Below are positions 45,313-53,956 of a stretch of DNA of 64,000 nucleotides, one piece after another. A program made the translations under genes and the position numbers. The notes beneath the pieces are model-generated. The model saw only the letters and a list, made by a program, of their open reading frames with translations. It had not been told where the DNA came from and searched no databases. The DNA is taken from contig NZ_CP031194.1 of NCBI RefSeq assembly GCF_003344965.1, positions 4,030,001 through 4,094,000 on the forward strand, in the 5' to 3' direction. This DNA is from Streptomyces paludis. Its GTDB lineage: Bacteria > Actinomycetota > Actinomycetes > Streptomycetales > Streptomycetaceae. Position 1 is the stretch's first letter; every line of letters begins with the position of its first letter.

Positions 45313-45975
45313 ATGCGCCTGGCACTCTTCGACCTCGACAACACCCTCGTCGACCGCACCGAGGCGATCACCCGCTGGGCCCAGGAATTCGCCGCCGCCA
45401 AGTCACTCGGCCCTGCCGCCGTCGACTGGCTCATCAAGACCGACGACGACGGCCTCCTCCCCAAGCCGGACTTCTTCGCGCAGGCCCGAGCACACTTCGG
45501 GCTCCCGGAATCGGCTGCCGAGCTTCAACTGCGTTACGAGCGGCGCTATCCGTCGCACATGCGCTGCCCCGCCGCCGTACTCGATGGCCTCACCGCTCTC
45601 CGTACGGCCGGATGGCGCCTCGGCGTCGTCACCAACGGCCTCACCACCGTCCAACAGGCCGTCCTCGACCACACCGGCCTCACCGCCCACCTCGACGGCT
45701 GGTGCATCTCCGAAACCGAGTCCATCCGCAAACCCGACCCCGAGATCTTCCACCGCACCGCCACCCGCTGCGGCACCGACTTCACCGACGCCTGGATGAT
45801 CGGCGACAGCCCGGAAGCCGACATCGTCGGCGGCCAGAACGCGGGCGTACCCACCATCTGGATCAGCCGCACCCGCACCTGGCCCGGCAGCCTCCAGGCC
45901 CCCGACCACACCACGGCCGACATCGGCGCGGCGCTCGAACTGCTCCTCGCCCTGCCCCCGTCCGTACATCGCTGA
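45313..45975 (+). CDS. HAD-superfamily hydrolase, last gene of the operon
   Basis: A 220-residue hydrolase from ATG 45313 (an upstream GTG at 45292 is less likely). Motif I LFDLDNTLVD, motif II VVTNG, motif III RKPDPEIF and motif IV MIGDSPEADIVGG are all present. It is the second phosphatase of the operon and could pair with the APH-type kinase in a phosphorylation/dephosphorylation resistance cycle; that is inference. Confidence 0.8.
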   Translation: MRLALFDLDNTLVDRTEAITRWAQEFAAAKSLGPAAVDWLIKTDDDGLLPKPDFFAQARAHFGLPESAAELQLRYERRYPSHMRCPAAVLDGLTALRTAGWRLGVVTNGLTTVQQAVLDHTGLTAHLDGWCISETESIRKPDPEIFHRTATRCGTDFTDAWMIGDSPEADIVGGQNAGVPTIWISRTRTWPGSLQAPDHTTADIGAALELLLALPPSVHR

Positions 45976-46015
45976 GCGCCAGCAGCAACGGCGTCTCGCC
46001 GGTGCGTCGTCGGCG

Positions 46016-47374
46016 TTGAATGTCGCGCCGCTATTGTTCGTCGACGTGGACGCTGCTGATCTTGAACGACGGGCCCGTACCTACGACGGGTGGATACCGC
46101 CCTGGACGGTCTCGGTGATGGTCGAACACGGCTACCTCGACGAGGTGGCGGTTCAGGCGGGCAACGGGGACTGGTACTGCGCGAAGGCGTGGTCGCAGGC
46201 GCTGATCGAGCAGGGCCAGCGGGACGCGGCGCTGGACGTGCTCGCCCCGTTCGCCGAGGCGGGCTGGTGGGGTGCGGCCGGAGTGGTCGCTGAGATTCTT
46301 GACGGCTGGGGACGTACCGACGAGGCGATCGCCCTGGCACGGCCGTACGTGGCGGACGGCGAGCCGCTCGCCTTGGCGTATCTGGCGAGGCTGCTGGCCC
46401 GGCACGGCCGTGGCGAGGAGGCGTTCGAGCTGCTGCGTACGCACACCAAGGACTGGTTCCTCGCCGAGGCGTTGGTCGATGTCTCTGCCGGCCTGGGCCG
46501 GGACGAAGAAGTGGCCGACCTACTGAAATCGCACGTCGAGGCTCTGCAGGGGGCGGACGTGTGGCGCGCCGAGCCCTGGAACGCCGTGGAGCTGCTGGCC
46601 ACGGTACGTGAGCGGCAGGGCCGGGTCGATGAGGCGGTGACCCTCTTGCACACTCGCTGGGCCACGCTGGTCAACGGTCAGGACCAGCTGGCCGACTTGC
46701 TGGCTCGTCACGACCGTCTGCCCGAACTGAGGGAGTACATCGCCGGGCAAGGCGGTGAGGATGCCGCCCGCCACTTGGCCCAGCTGCTTGAGGAACGAGG
46801 GGACGTCGAAGGCGCCATCGAGGTACTTCGGCCTTTCGCTGTGGCCGGTTCACCGAACGCGGCGTTCTGGCTGGCCGAGTTGCTGACCCGGTACGACCGC
46901 GTCGATGAGGCCGTCGAGGTTCTGCGCCCGGTACCGGGCCAAATCGGCGATCCCGAGTGGGTGGTCCGAGCACTGTGGACGCTGCTGGTCGACCACGGCC
47001 GCGAGGACGAGGCGCTGGCGTTCATCGACGAACTCGCGGCGCAGTCCGGCGGCATGTGGTTCGAGCTGTTCTGCGAACGCGTCTGGCTCCTGTCCCACTG
47101 CGGCCGAACAGAGCAGGCGATCACGGAGCTGCGCGCCCGTCCCGAGGCCGGCACCTGGTACGGGGTATCACGCCTCGCCGATCTGCTGGCCGACGCAGGC
47201 CGACTGGACGAGGCCATCGAGGTCCTGCGGCCCACCTGCGAGACCGGAAGGAACGAGACCGACTTGGCGCAGCTGCTCATCCGCCAAGGACGCATAAAGG
47301 AAGCTGTCGCCCTCCTGCACCGCCGAACGACCAGCCTTCCACCCGATGCGGATCCTTGGGCGTCGGCAAGCTGA
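46016..47374 (+). CDS. Tetratricopeptide-like helical repeat protein
   Basis: A 452-residue protein built of about ten helix-turn-helix repeats with the recurring pattern GRxDEAxxxLRP (for example GRTDEAIALARP, DRVDEAVEVLRP and GRLDEAIEVLRP). It probably serves as a scaffold or ligand sensor in the cytosol. The frame opens with TTG at 46016; a GTG at 46046 is an alternative and neither has a strong ribosome site. It follows the operon by 40 bases and may be a separate unit. Closely related Streptomyces proteins are common and mostly uncharacterised. Confidence 0.65.
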   Translation: MNVAPLLFVDVDAADLERRARTYDGWIPPWTVSVMVEHGYLDEVAVQAGNGDWYCAKAWSQALIEQGQRDAALDVLAPFAEAGWWGAAGVVAEILDGWGRTDEAIALARPYVADGEPLALAYLARLLARHGRGEEAFELLRTHTKDWFLAEALVDVSAGLGRDEEVADLLKSHVEALQGADVWRAEPWNAVELLATVRERQGRVDEAVTLLHTRWATLVNGQDQLADLLARHDRLPELREYIAGQGGEDAARHLAQLLEERGDVEGAIEVLRPFAVAGSPNAAFWLAELLTRYDRVDEAVEVLRPVPGQIGDPEWVVRALWTLLVDHGREDEALAFIDELAAQSGGMWFELFCERVWLLSHCGRTEQAITELRARPEAGTWYGVSRLADLLADAGRLDEAIEVLRPTCETGRNETDLAQLLIRQGRIKEAVALLHRRTTSLPPDADPWASAS

Positions 47375-47383
47375 CAGCGACAG

Positions 47384-47986
47384 TCAGCCGAGTGCCAGCG
47401 CGCTTTGAGCGGTGTGCTGTCGACAGTCCTCCAGCGCTTTTTCGACGCTGGCCAGGTCTTCCCTGTCACCGGATTGCAGAAGCTCACCGGCGGCCACCAG
47501 GGCGGCCCAGTAATCTGACGCGCTGCTGTGGCCTGGCCGGGGGCCGACGCGTGCGAGTGACAGGAAGGCACGGGTCAGCTGTCCGGTGCGGAATTGACGC
47601 GAGAGACTGAACGCATGGCCGCTTCGTAGTTTGCCCAAGGCGCCGATGGCGGTCTGCAGGAGACGCTTTACCTCCTCGTCTTGTGGGTCCAACGTCCGGG
47701 GAACGTCGAACAGGCCGGTCATCTCAAGGACACCAGCGCACTCGGTCTCCTCCCCGGGTTGAAACTCCTCGCACAGCCCGGCAAACTCCTCGTCCAGCCG
47801 ACGCTCCGCCTCCGTCGCCGGTATTCCGAGTGCCAAACACACTGCCAGGGCTGTCGCGTGCCAGTCCGCAGTGCGCTCGGCGAGCACGGCGAAGACTTCG
47901 ACGGCCGTCGCGCCTGCCCCCAGCGTGGTCCGAGCCTCGCCGACCAACCAGCCGTCGGCATCCGCATCATTCCTCGTCATGCTCAT
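47384..47986 (-). CDS. Hypothetical helical protein
   Basis: A 200-residue acidic protein from ATG 47986, with GTGAGGG upstream; the longer start at 48049 has none. It has an N-terminal 'GWLVGEARTTLGAGATAVEVFAVLAE' (split by Gly), a central acidic LDEEFAGLCEEFQPGEE and a C-terminal SASDYWAALVAAGELL. No known domain. Convergent with the repeat protein; only ten bases separate the stops. Confidence 0.55.
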   Translation of the reverse strand: MSMTRNDADADGWLVGEARTTLGAGATAVEVFAVLAERTADWHATALAVCLALGIPATEAERRLDEEFAGLCEEFQPGEETECAGVLEMTGLFDVPRTLDPQDEEVKRLLQTAIGALGKLRSGHAFSLSRQFRTGQLTRAFLSLARVGPRPGHSSASDYWAALVAAGELLQSGDREDLASVEKALEDCRQHTAQSALALG

Positions 47987-48079
47987 GCCCTCACTGATCC
48001 GCTGATCAGACGCACCTCGATGGTGGTCGCCATCATCTCCCGGGTCCATGACGCCCAGGTGCCCCGGTTCCCCAGATGG

Positions 48080-49771
48080 TCAGCGATGCCGCTGCGGCGG
48101 CGGCGCCGACATCGGTGGCTGCGGGACGCTCGGCAGGCTTCGGGCAGGGCGTACCGTCGCACCGGGCACGGTCGTACGAGCCTGGGCGGCGAGCGCGCGA
48201 GCGCTTGGAGCCTGGCGCTGGGCGAGTCGGTGTACGCGCCAGACGAGAACCTCGCCGGGGGACCGCGCATCGTCCAACGGCTTTATCTGGGCTGCCTGCT
48301 GGAGAATCCTTGCGGGGTCGTGGCCTGCCTCCTCGGCGGTCGCGAGCGCGCCGGCCAGGGCATCCCACGACGGGTCCGCGGTGATCCGGTCGGCATGGGC
48401 GGGGACCACGGAACGTAGTTGCTCCGCATAGCGCTCGACGGTCCTCGGCGGTGTGTTGTTCCGGACGAGAGTGGCGAGTGGCTCGGGTGCGGCCTGTGCG
48501 TACGCGGTGCGCAGGTGCTCCAGAGTTTCCCTGGCCGCGATGGTCTGTTGCTGGTGATGGCGGAGGTCGTGCCAGCGGGTGGCGGCGATGACAGCGAGGA
48601 TCGCGGCGTCGAGGAACATGGCGAGGAGGGCTCCGTCGCCGGTGACGGGCTGGGTGCGCATGGCGCGTACGGCGCCGCGCAGGGCGCGGGCGTGGTGGTG
48701 TTCGGCGTGGATACGGGAGCGGGTGGCGCGTTCGAAGGCGGTGGCCGCTTGCCGGAGCTGGGGCCGGATGTGCTCGGGCGCGAGGCGGGGGAGGGCGTCG
48801 AGGGCCTCGCCGAAGGCGGCGAGGTGGGCCTGGGCGGCGTTGTCGTCGCCGTGGTCGAGGTGGGTGGGGATGCGTTCGGTGGTGGCGGTGGCCTGGTGCC
48901 AGGGGTTGGTCCTGCGTCGGTCGACGGGCTCGACGGCGGTCAGGCGTTCGTGGATCTTGGGGTACGACAGGTCCGGTGCGAGCTTGGAGCCGGAGAACCA
49001 GACCGGTTCGCCCGCGGCGTTGGTGTCGTCGGGGAGCGCGACTTTGTAGCCGCGGATGTCGCCTGAGGGGAAGCGCTGGATCTCGACCAGCATGCTGTCG
49101 ATTCCGGTGAGCAGGGCGAGGAATTCCTCGGGGCCGGCCGCGATGGATACGGCGGTGCGGACCGTGGTGCGCAGTTGCTCGCGCGCCGTCATCACCTGCC
49201 CCGCTCGCTGGGCTTTCTCCTTCTCGGCGCGGGTGGGGCGTGGGGCGGCGGTGCGGTCGCCGCGTACGACCTCGCGTAGCCCGTATTCCTTCTCGATGGT
49301 AGCGAGTTCGCGGTCCGCGGTGAGGTAGTCGTTCCAGTGTCGGGCGGGGCGGAGGTCGCCTCGTACTTTGGTGGCGGCGATGTGGATGTGGTCGGGGGCG
49401 TGGCGTACAGCGATCCATCGGCAGCCGTCGGGGTCGTCGTCGGGTGCGATGCCGGTGGCGGCCACAACACGGTTGGCGATGGCCGCCCATTCGTCGTCGG
49501 TGAGGAGGCGGTCCTCGGGTGCGGCGCGGACCGAGCAGTGCCACACGTGCTGGTCGGGGGCGTGGTCGCCGGCCTGTTTCACCCGTAGGTCCAGGGCGTT
49601 GGCGAGGCGCTGCTTGGTCGCCTTGAAGTTGTTGGTGCGGCCGGGGTCGGGGGCGAAGCCGTCCCAGGAGGCGACCAGGTGGGGGTCGGTGTGTTCGTTG
49701 GCCCGTCCTGGGCCGTAGAGGTAGCCGATCAGTTTGGCGGTGTTCTTGCCGCTGGTGATTTTGGCGATCAT
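48080..49771 (-). CDS. Relaxase / mobilisation nuclease (MobA/VirD2 type)
   Basis: A 563-residue relaxase. It opens MIAKITSGKNTAKLIGYL, where the Tyr of the first motif lies, and has the metal-binding His motif HAPDHIHIAA near residue 130. The C-terminal half is helical and Pro-rich. Such enzymes nick oriT and pilot a single strand during transfer. It follows the MobC-like gene directly (TGA then ATG). Streptomyces elements usually move double-stranded DNA with an FtsK-like TraB, which is absent here, so transfer would need a helper. Confidence 0.88.
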   Translation of the reverse strand: MIAKITSGKNTAKLIGYLYGPGRANEHTDPHLVASWDGFAPDPGRTNNFKATKQRLANALDLRVKQAGDHAPDQHVWHCSVRAAPEDRLLTDDEWAAIANRVVAATGIAPDDDPDGCRWIAVRHAPDHIHIAATKVRGDLRPARHWNDYLTADRELATIEKEYGLREVVRGDRTAAPRPTRAEKEKAQRAGQVMTAREQLRTTVRTAVSIAAGPEEFLALLTGIDSMLVEIQRFPSGDIRGYKVALPDDTNAAGEPVWFSGSKLAPDLSYPKIHERLTAVEPVDRRRTNPWHQATATTERIPTHLDHGDDNAAQAHLAAFGEALDALPRLAPEHIRPQLRQAATAFERATRSRIHAEHHHARALRGAVRAMRTQPVTGDGALLAMFLDAAILAVIAATRWHDLRHHQQQTIAARETLEHLRTAYAQAAPEPLATLVRNNTPPRTVERYAEQLRSVVPAHADRITADPSWDALAGALATAEEAGHDPARILQQAAQIKPLDDARSPGEVLVWRVHRLAQRQAPSARALAAQARTTVPGATVRPARSLPSVPQPPMSAPPPQRHR

Positions 49772-50416
49772 TCAGGCGGCCTGCTTCGTGGAAGCCGTGT
49801 GGTCTGAGGTGACGTCGATGGCGGTGACGGTGGTGGCGACGGCGTTCAGGGTTCGTTCGGCCTGGGCGAGGACGGTGGTGTCCTGGGGGTGTGGGTGGCC
49901 GCCGGAGTTGAGGACGCGGGCGATCTGGTTGATGTTGGTGCCGATCTTCGCGACCTGGGTGCGCAGGGCGTTGAGTTCGTCGATGAGGTCGTCGACGGGG
50001 GTGCGGTGGCCGGGCAGGGCGAGGTCGCCGTGGACGTGGGCCATGACGAGGGCGCCGACGTAGTGGGCGGCGGCGATGTTCAGCGACCGGGCCATGGCGA
50101 GGATGTCGGTCTTCTCGTCGGTGCTGTAGCGCACGTCGACGCGTTCTTTGCGCTGGGTTTCTTTACGGGCGCGGCGGCGGGCGACGCGGTGCAGCGCGGC
50201 TTCGTCGGCGGCACGAGGGAGCCGTGGCTCCGTGACGACGGGCGTCTCCTCCTCGGGCACCCCCTGGTGCCCGAGTGCCTCCGCCACCCCTGGGGCGGAG
50301 GCTTCCCCGTTGGACCGGCCGGTGGACGGTCCAACGGGATACCTTGCTCCGCCTGAGGCTGGGGTAGAGGTCATCTCCTTCTGTGTGGAAGGGAGTTCGC
50401 GGTGGCGGTCAGTCAT
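49772..50416 (-). CDS. MobC-like relaxosome accessory protein
   Basis: A 214-residue protein from ATG 50416, with AGGAG six bases upstream. The first 90 residues are disordered; the rest has the MobC layout: RKERVDVRYSTDEKTDILAMA (ribbon-helix-helix-like), then LRTQVAKIGTNINQIARVLN, the family's signature 'NINQ.A'. It would bind oriT and help the relaxase. Stop and next start are adjacent. Confidence 0.8.
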   Translation of the reverse strand: MTDRHRELPSTQKEMTSTPASGGARYPVGPSTGRSNGEASAPGVAEALGHQGVPEEETPVVTEPRLPRAADEAALHRVARRRARKETQRKERVDVRYSTDEKTDILAMARSLNIAAAHYVGALVMAHVHGDLALPGHRTPVDDLIDELNALRTQVAKIGTNINQIARVLNSGGHPHPQDTTVLAQAERTLNAVATTVTAIDVTSDHTASTKQAA

Positions 50417-50505
50417 GAGGGCTCCTGGAAGAGGTGTGGGGTGGGGCCCGCCGCTCTCGTGCTGATTCACGGGAGCGGCGGGCCGGGTGACGTGGGCTGC
50501 GGGGT

Positions 50506-51393
50506 TCAGCTGGTGCAGGTGCCGGCCTTGTCTCGTTCGGCCTGCAGTAGCTCCTTGACCTCGTCCAGGCGGCTTCGGGCGATGCCGAGTTCCTCGGCGT
50601 GGACTGCTTTCTCGATGTTGCGGCGCGAGACGCGGCCGGCCCGTCCGAGCGGGGCTGTGCGGCCGATGTCCATGGCCTGCTTCAGGGAGATGCTGGGGCG
50701 GCGACCGCCCGTCGTATCGGGTCGGCTGTCGGGTTCCGCCACTTGGTTCGTGGCGGCCTTCGCCACGTCGTCGGCCTTCGCGACTGGCAGCGGTGACGAG
50801 CCGCTGTCCTGGCCTCCCGCCGTGGTTTTGTGGCCGGCGTCTGGGGTGTGGCGTTCGCTGTTGTGGCCGTGGGGAGCTGCCGGGCGGCGGGCGACGAGGA
50901 GGTAGAAGTGGACGGCTCCGGCGAGGGCGAGTGGGGCGATGGCGGAGATGACGCCGACGGTGATGTCGTCGAGGGCGAGGCCGGTGTGGCGGTCCTGTTG
51001 GTTGAGGCGGATGGCGTGCAGGACGTTGGCCCAGATGCTTGTGGCGGTGGCGATGCCGACCAGCGCCGAGACGTAGAGGCGGGCGGAGAGCGGCGCGGTA
51101 CGCAGGACGAGCAGGGCGCCGATCCCGATGGCGATGAAGCCGTCGATGACGAGCGGGAAGGCGTAGGTGAGCGCCTGGTGGATGTGGCTGGCGGCGGCCA
51201 TCTGGCGCAGGGCGTCGTAGGAGAGCGCGAAGGCTGCCACGGCCAGCAGCGCCACACCGGCACGTATCGCGGCGGCCAGAGGCAGCAGCGGCGAAGCGGA
51301 CGGGGGCATGCCGGTGACGGCGGTGGTGGGTGAGGGCAAGGTGGTGCTCCAGGAATGCGGGGGTGGCTGGTGGGACCCGTGGTGTGGGGACAC
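50506..51393 (-). CDS. DUF2637 membrane protein (SpdB-like)
   Basis: A 295-residue protein with four hydrophobic segments between about residues 38 and 170 (AGVALLAVAAFALSY, FPLVIDGFIAIGIGALLVL, SALVGIATATSIWANVL and SAIAPLALAGAVHFYLLVA) and a cytosolic C-terminus with an HTH-like part (SLKQAMDIGRT). DUF2637 proteins occur in Streptomyces plasmids and integrative elements and are linked to intramycelial spread. Part of the backbone operon. Confidence 0.8.
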   Translation of the reverse strand: MSPHHGSHQPPPHSWSTTLPSPTTAVTGMPPSASPLLPLAAAIRAGVALLAVAAFALSYDALRQMAAASHIHQALTYAFPLVIDGFIAIGIGALLVLRTAPLSARLYVSALVGIATATSIWANVLHAIRLNQQDRHTGLALDDITVGVISAIAPLALAGAVHFYLLVARRPAAPHGHNSERHTPDAGHKTTAGGQDSGSSPLPVAKADDVAKAATNQVAEPDSRPDTTGGRRPSISLKQAMDIGRTAPLGRAGRVSRRNIEKAVHAEELGIARSRLDEVKELLQAERDKAGTCTS

Positions 51394-51526
51394 TCGTCGC
51401 GACTCGTTGCGTACCTGGTCAGGGCAGGTACGGGTGCGGCGGTGATGTCGGGTCGACTCGTTGCCGGTCGTCGACCCGTCCCCGCGCTGACCTGCGCGGA
51501 GACGAGTCGCGACGGGTCGTGCCGGG

Positions 51527-52777
51527 TCAGGCGCCGGTCGCGCGTTCCGGCGTGGGCGTAGCCGTAGGCGTGGACTCGGGGCAGTAGCGTGCCCAGGAGT
51601 CGGCGAACTGCAGGCGCGTAAAGCCCTTGGCCTGGACGTCGCCGTGGAAGCGGCGGTTGGCCGAGCTGATGCCGTAGTCCCTGAGCAGGAGTTGCAGCCC
51701 GCGGGGGGTGAGGCCGTTGGCGGTGTACTCCGGCCAGGGGGTCTCGTCGTCCTTGTTGAGGATGTCGAGGAGTCGGCTGGTGCGGATCACCGGCGGGTTG
51801 CCCTCGGCGGTGAAGGCGCGGCGGATGTCGAGGAGCAGCCGGATTCCCAGGCCGCTGGTGTCCTGGTCCTGCTGGGCCTCGTGCTGGGTCATGGCCAGGC
51901 AGGCGGCGCGGGCGAGGCCGGGCCATGGGCCGCCGCCGAGATCGGCTATGGCGACCAGCGGTTGCCAGGTGTCGGCTGCCCGGTCCTCGACCGGCATGGC
52001 CGGAGTCAGCTCCATCGCCTCGGTGTGGAGCGGGGTCAGCCATGCCAGGAGCCGGTCGCGCAGCGCGTGGAGCGAGGGGGTGTCGCGGACGGTACGGAAC
52101 TCCGCGACCTTCTCGCCGGGCCTGCGGCGGCGCATCCGTATGACGACGGAGCGGTCCATGATCGTGTCGGGCAGGTCTCCGATGCCCGCCAGGGCGGCCA
52201 TGGCGAAGGTGGGGAACTTCGCGACCTCGTGGTTGGGTCCGGAGACCCGCAGGGTGGGGCGGTTGCGCTGGTGCCCGGCGTTGAGCAGTCCGCGCATCTC
52301 CTCGTTCTTCTCCGCGACCTTCGCGGAGCCGAAGAGAGTGTCGGCCTCGTCGACCAGCAGGGTGGGCGGGGTCGCGGTGATCGACCGGAACACCGCTGCG
52401 GCCGAGGCGTTGACCGTGATCAGTGGATCGTGGACGGTCTCGGTGATCACATCCAGCAACCGCGACTTCCCGCACCGCTTCGCCGGTCCGACCACGGCCA
52501 GTCGCGGGGCGTGCTGCCACGCGGTCTGCAGGTGGGTGGCCGCGACCCACAGGGTGACGGCGGTGAAGGCTTCCTCGTTCGGCAGCACGACGTACCGCCG
52601 GATCTGCGCCCGCAGATCTGCCAGTACCTGCTCGCCTTCGGAGGCCGGGGCAGGATCGGGTCCGTCCACGGGCGGTCCAGGCTCGACGGGCCGGCCGGGT
52701 ATGGCGACGGGCGGCCATACGACGGGTGTGGCGGGGAGGGATGGCGTTTTCGGGGTGGCTTCGTCCATACTGGACAC
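51527..52777 (-). CDS. DUF3631 P-loop ATPase (element replication/helicase type)
   Basis: A 416-residue ATPase with Walker A VVGPAKRCGKSRLL, Walker B TLLVDEADTLFG and the DUF3631 C-terminal block from VFRSITATPPT to WPEYTANGLTPRGLQLLL. It is typical of actinomycete mobile elements, where it replaces a dedicated replication initiator. The GTG at 52777 follows GAGGAG; ATG 52768 is an alternative. It heads the minus-strand operon of mobile genes and is divergent from the XRE-type regulator. Confidence 0.8.
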   Translation of the reverse strand: MSSMDEATPKTPSLPATPVVWPPVAIPGRPVEPGPPVDGPDPAPASEGEQVLADLRAQIRRYVVLPNEEAFTAVTLWVAATHLQTAWQHAPRLAVVGPAKRCGKSRLLDVITETVHDPLITVNASAAAVFRSITATPPTLLVDEADTLFGSAKVAEKNEEMRGLLNAGHQRNRPTLRVSGPNHEVAKFPTFAMAALAGIGDLPDTIMDRSVVIRMRRRRPGEKVAEFRTVRDTPSLHALRDRLLAWLTPLHTEAMELTPAMPVEDRAADTWQPLVAIADLGGGPWPGLARAACLAMTQHEAQQDQDTSGLGIRLLLDIRRAFTAEGNPPVIRTSRLLDILNKDDETPWPEYTANGLTPRGLQLLLRDYGISSANRRFHGDVQAKGFTRLQFADSWARYCPESTPTATPTPERATGA

Positions 52778-52865
52778 GAGCTCCTCTGCTTGCGGGCCAT
52801 ATGGGACGGCAATCCCGGCCTCGCAGGTTGATCGCTAGGGATGGCGGTTGAGAGGCTTGCGCTTG

Positions 52866-52893
52866 GCCCCCCGGTTCTGCCGGGGGGCTTTTT
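52866..52893 (+). terminator. Strong intrinsic terminator on the plus strand
   Basis: GCCCCCCGG-TTCTG-CCGGGGGGC followed by five T residues. No plus-strand gene ends here: the nearest gene to the left runs on the minus strand and starts at 52777. It implies a short plus-strand transcript from the 52778-52866 region or from within the DUF3631 gene, that is a small or antisense RNA. Confidence 0.7.
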
Positions 52894-52952
52894 CGTGCGG
52901 TCGTGTGGCTCCTTCGGTCTGCTGCGGCTTGCACTACCAGTATGCCACATGA

Positions 52953-53020
52953 ATTGCGGATCGCAGAAGTGTTCTGCATCTCGCAGTGGCGTGCTACTGT
53001 TGATCTACTTGCGAATCGCA
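52953..53020 (+). promoter_or_regulatory. Three operator-like repeats upstream of the HTH gene
   Basis: TTGCGGATCGCAG (52953-52965), CTGCATCTCGCAG (52973-52985) and TTGCGAATCGCAG (53008-53020) are near-copies with dyad character. They occupy the divergent promoter region between the DUF3631 operon and the HTH regulator, so they are good candidates for that regulator's binding sites. Confidence 0.6.
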
Positions 53021-53050
53021 GCGCCGTACTACGTATGGAAGGAGGTGGGC

Positions 53051-53554
53051 ATGGCTGATGGAGACTCTTCCCAGGGGGTCCTGCTCAGCGGCGAGGAGAA
53101 CGTCGCGGTACGGATCAAGCTGGAACGCGAAGCGCGCGGTTGGAGCACCAACTCCCTGTCCGACCGCATGAACGAGGCCGGCTTCGACATGAACCCGTCC
53201 GCGGTCTGGCGCATCGAGAACCGCAAACGCCGCATCAACGTGGACGAGGCGATCGGCTTCGCCGAGATCTTCGGCGTCCCGCTGCGCAACCTGGTCGGCC
53301 CTCCCCGGCTCGCGGCCATGGCCAGAGCCATGGAACTCATCGACGACGTCGTGGACGCGTACCGCCAGACCCAACGCGCCAACGCCGCTTTCACCCGGGC
53401 ACGCGACGCCCTTGACGCCTACCTCACCGAACACCCCGACATCCACGAAGAGGCCGATGTCATGGTCTCCAACGCGATGGCCGAAGCAGCCACCAGCCAC
53501 ATGCTGCAGACCTACGGACCCCCACCCGGCGACCAGCCCAACCCCTCCGCGTAG
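53051..53554 (+). CDS. HTH (XRE-like) regulator of the mobile element
   Basis: A 167-residue protein with GGAGG five bases before ATG 53051. Residues 17-80 form an XRE-type HTH (VAVRIKLEREARGWSTNSLSD, then PSAVWRIENRKRRI). The C-terminal part is a helix (RAMELIDDVVDAYRQTQRANAAF) for dimerisation. It sits between the transfer genes and xis/int, the place of an element master regulator, and faces the operator-like repeats. Confidence 0.8.
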   Translation: MADGDSSQGVLLSGEENVAVRIKLEREARGWSTNSLSDRMNEAGFDMNPSAVWRIENRKRRINVDEAIGFAEIFGVPLRNLVGPPRLAAMARAMELIDDVVDAYRQTQRANAAFTRARDALDAYLTEHPDIHEEADVMVSNAMAEAATSHMLQTYGPPPGDQPNPSA

Positions 53555-53677
53555 TCCCGAACTCCTTCCGTCCTGGGTACGCAAGCCCTCAGAACGGGTC
53601 AACAACCGCCATCCCTTTCGATCAACCCGGCAGACCGGCGGCGTTGCCGCGCCCCGACTGCCAGGAGAGGACTCCCC

Positions 53678-53956
53678 TTGCGCCGCCCGGCGATACCTCC
53701 TGCCTCCACACAGGCCACGCGTGCCGCAGAGGAGGTGACACACACGGCTGATCGCCTCCTCACCGTGGAGGAGGCCGCACAGCGCCTCGGAACGGGCGTC
53801 CGCTTCATCCGGCGCCTTATCCAGGAACGCCGTATCCGCTACGTGAAGCTCGGCAAGCCCGTCCGCATCCCGGAAAGCGCGCTGGCCGCGTACGTAGAAG
53901 AGCGCACCGTTGACCCTGTGCGCAGTAACCGCTCGCGGTACGGGAGGGCGGCTTGA
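53678..53956 (+). CDS. xis: Excisionase (MerR-like DNA-binding, helix-turn-helix_17)
   Basis: A 92-residue protein with the excisionase HTH: LLTVEEAAQRLGTGVRFIRRLIQERRI, then VKLGKPVRIPESALAAYV (split by the wing). I use TTG 53678 because GAGAGG lies seven bases upstream; GTG 53735 is an alternative that keeps the whole domain. Its stop overlaps the integrase start (TGATG), the usual xis-int coupling. It should direct integrase toward excision. Confidence 0.85.
   Translation: MRRPAIPPASTQATRAAEEVTHTADRLLTVEEAAQRLGTGVRFIRRLIQERRIRYVKLGKPVRIPESALAAYVEERTVDPVRSNRSRYGRAA

Noticed and set aside
47370..47388. Terminator between the convergent genes ending at 47374 and 47384
   Set aside because: Only a six-base stem with a seven-base loop and no T-tract; too weak to call.
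48080..53554. A classical AICE with TraB-type transfer
   Set aside because: No FtsK/SpoIIIE-like ATPase is encoded between the borders; relaxase and MobC-like proteins are present instead.
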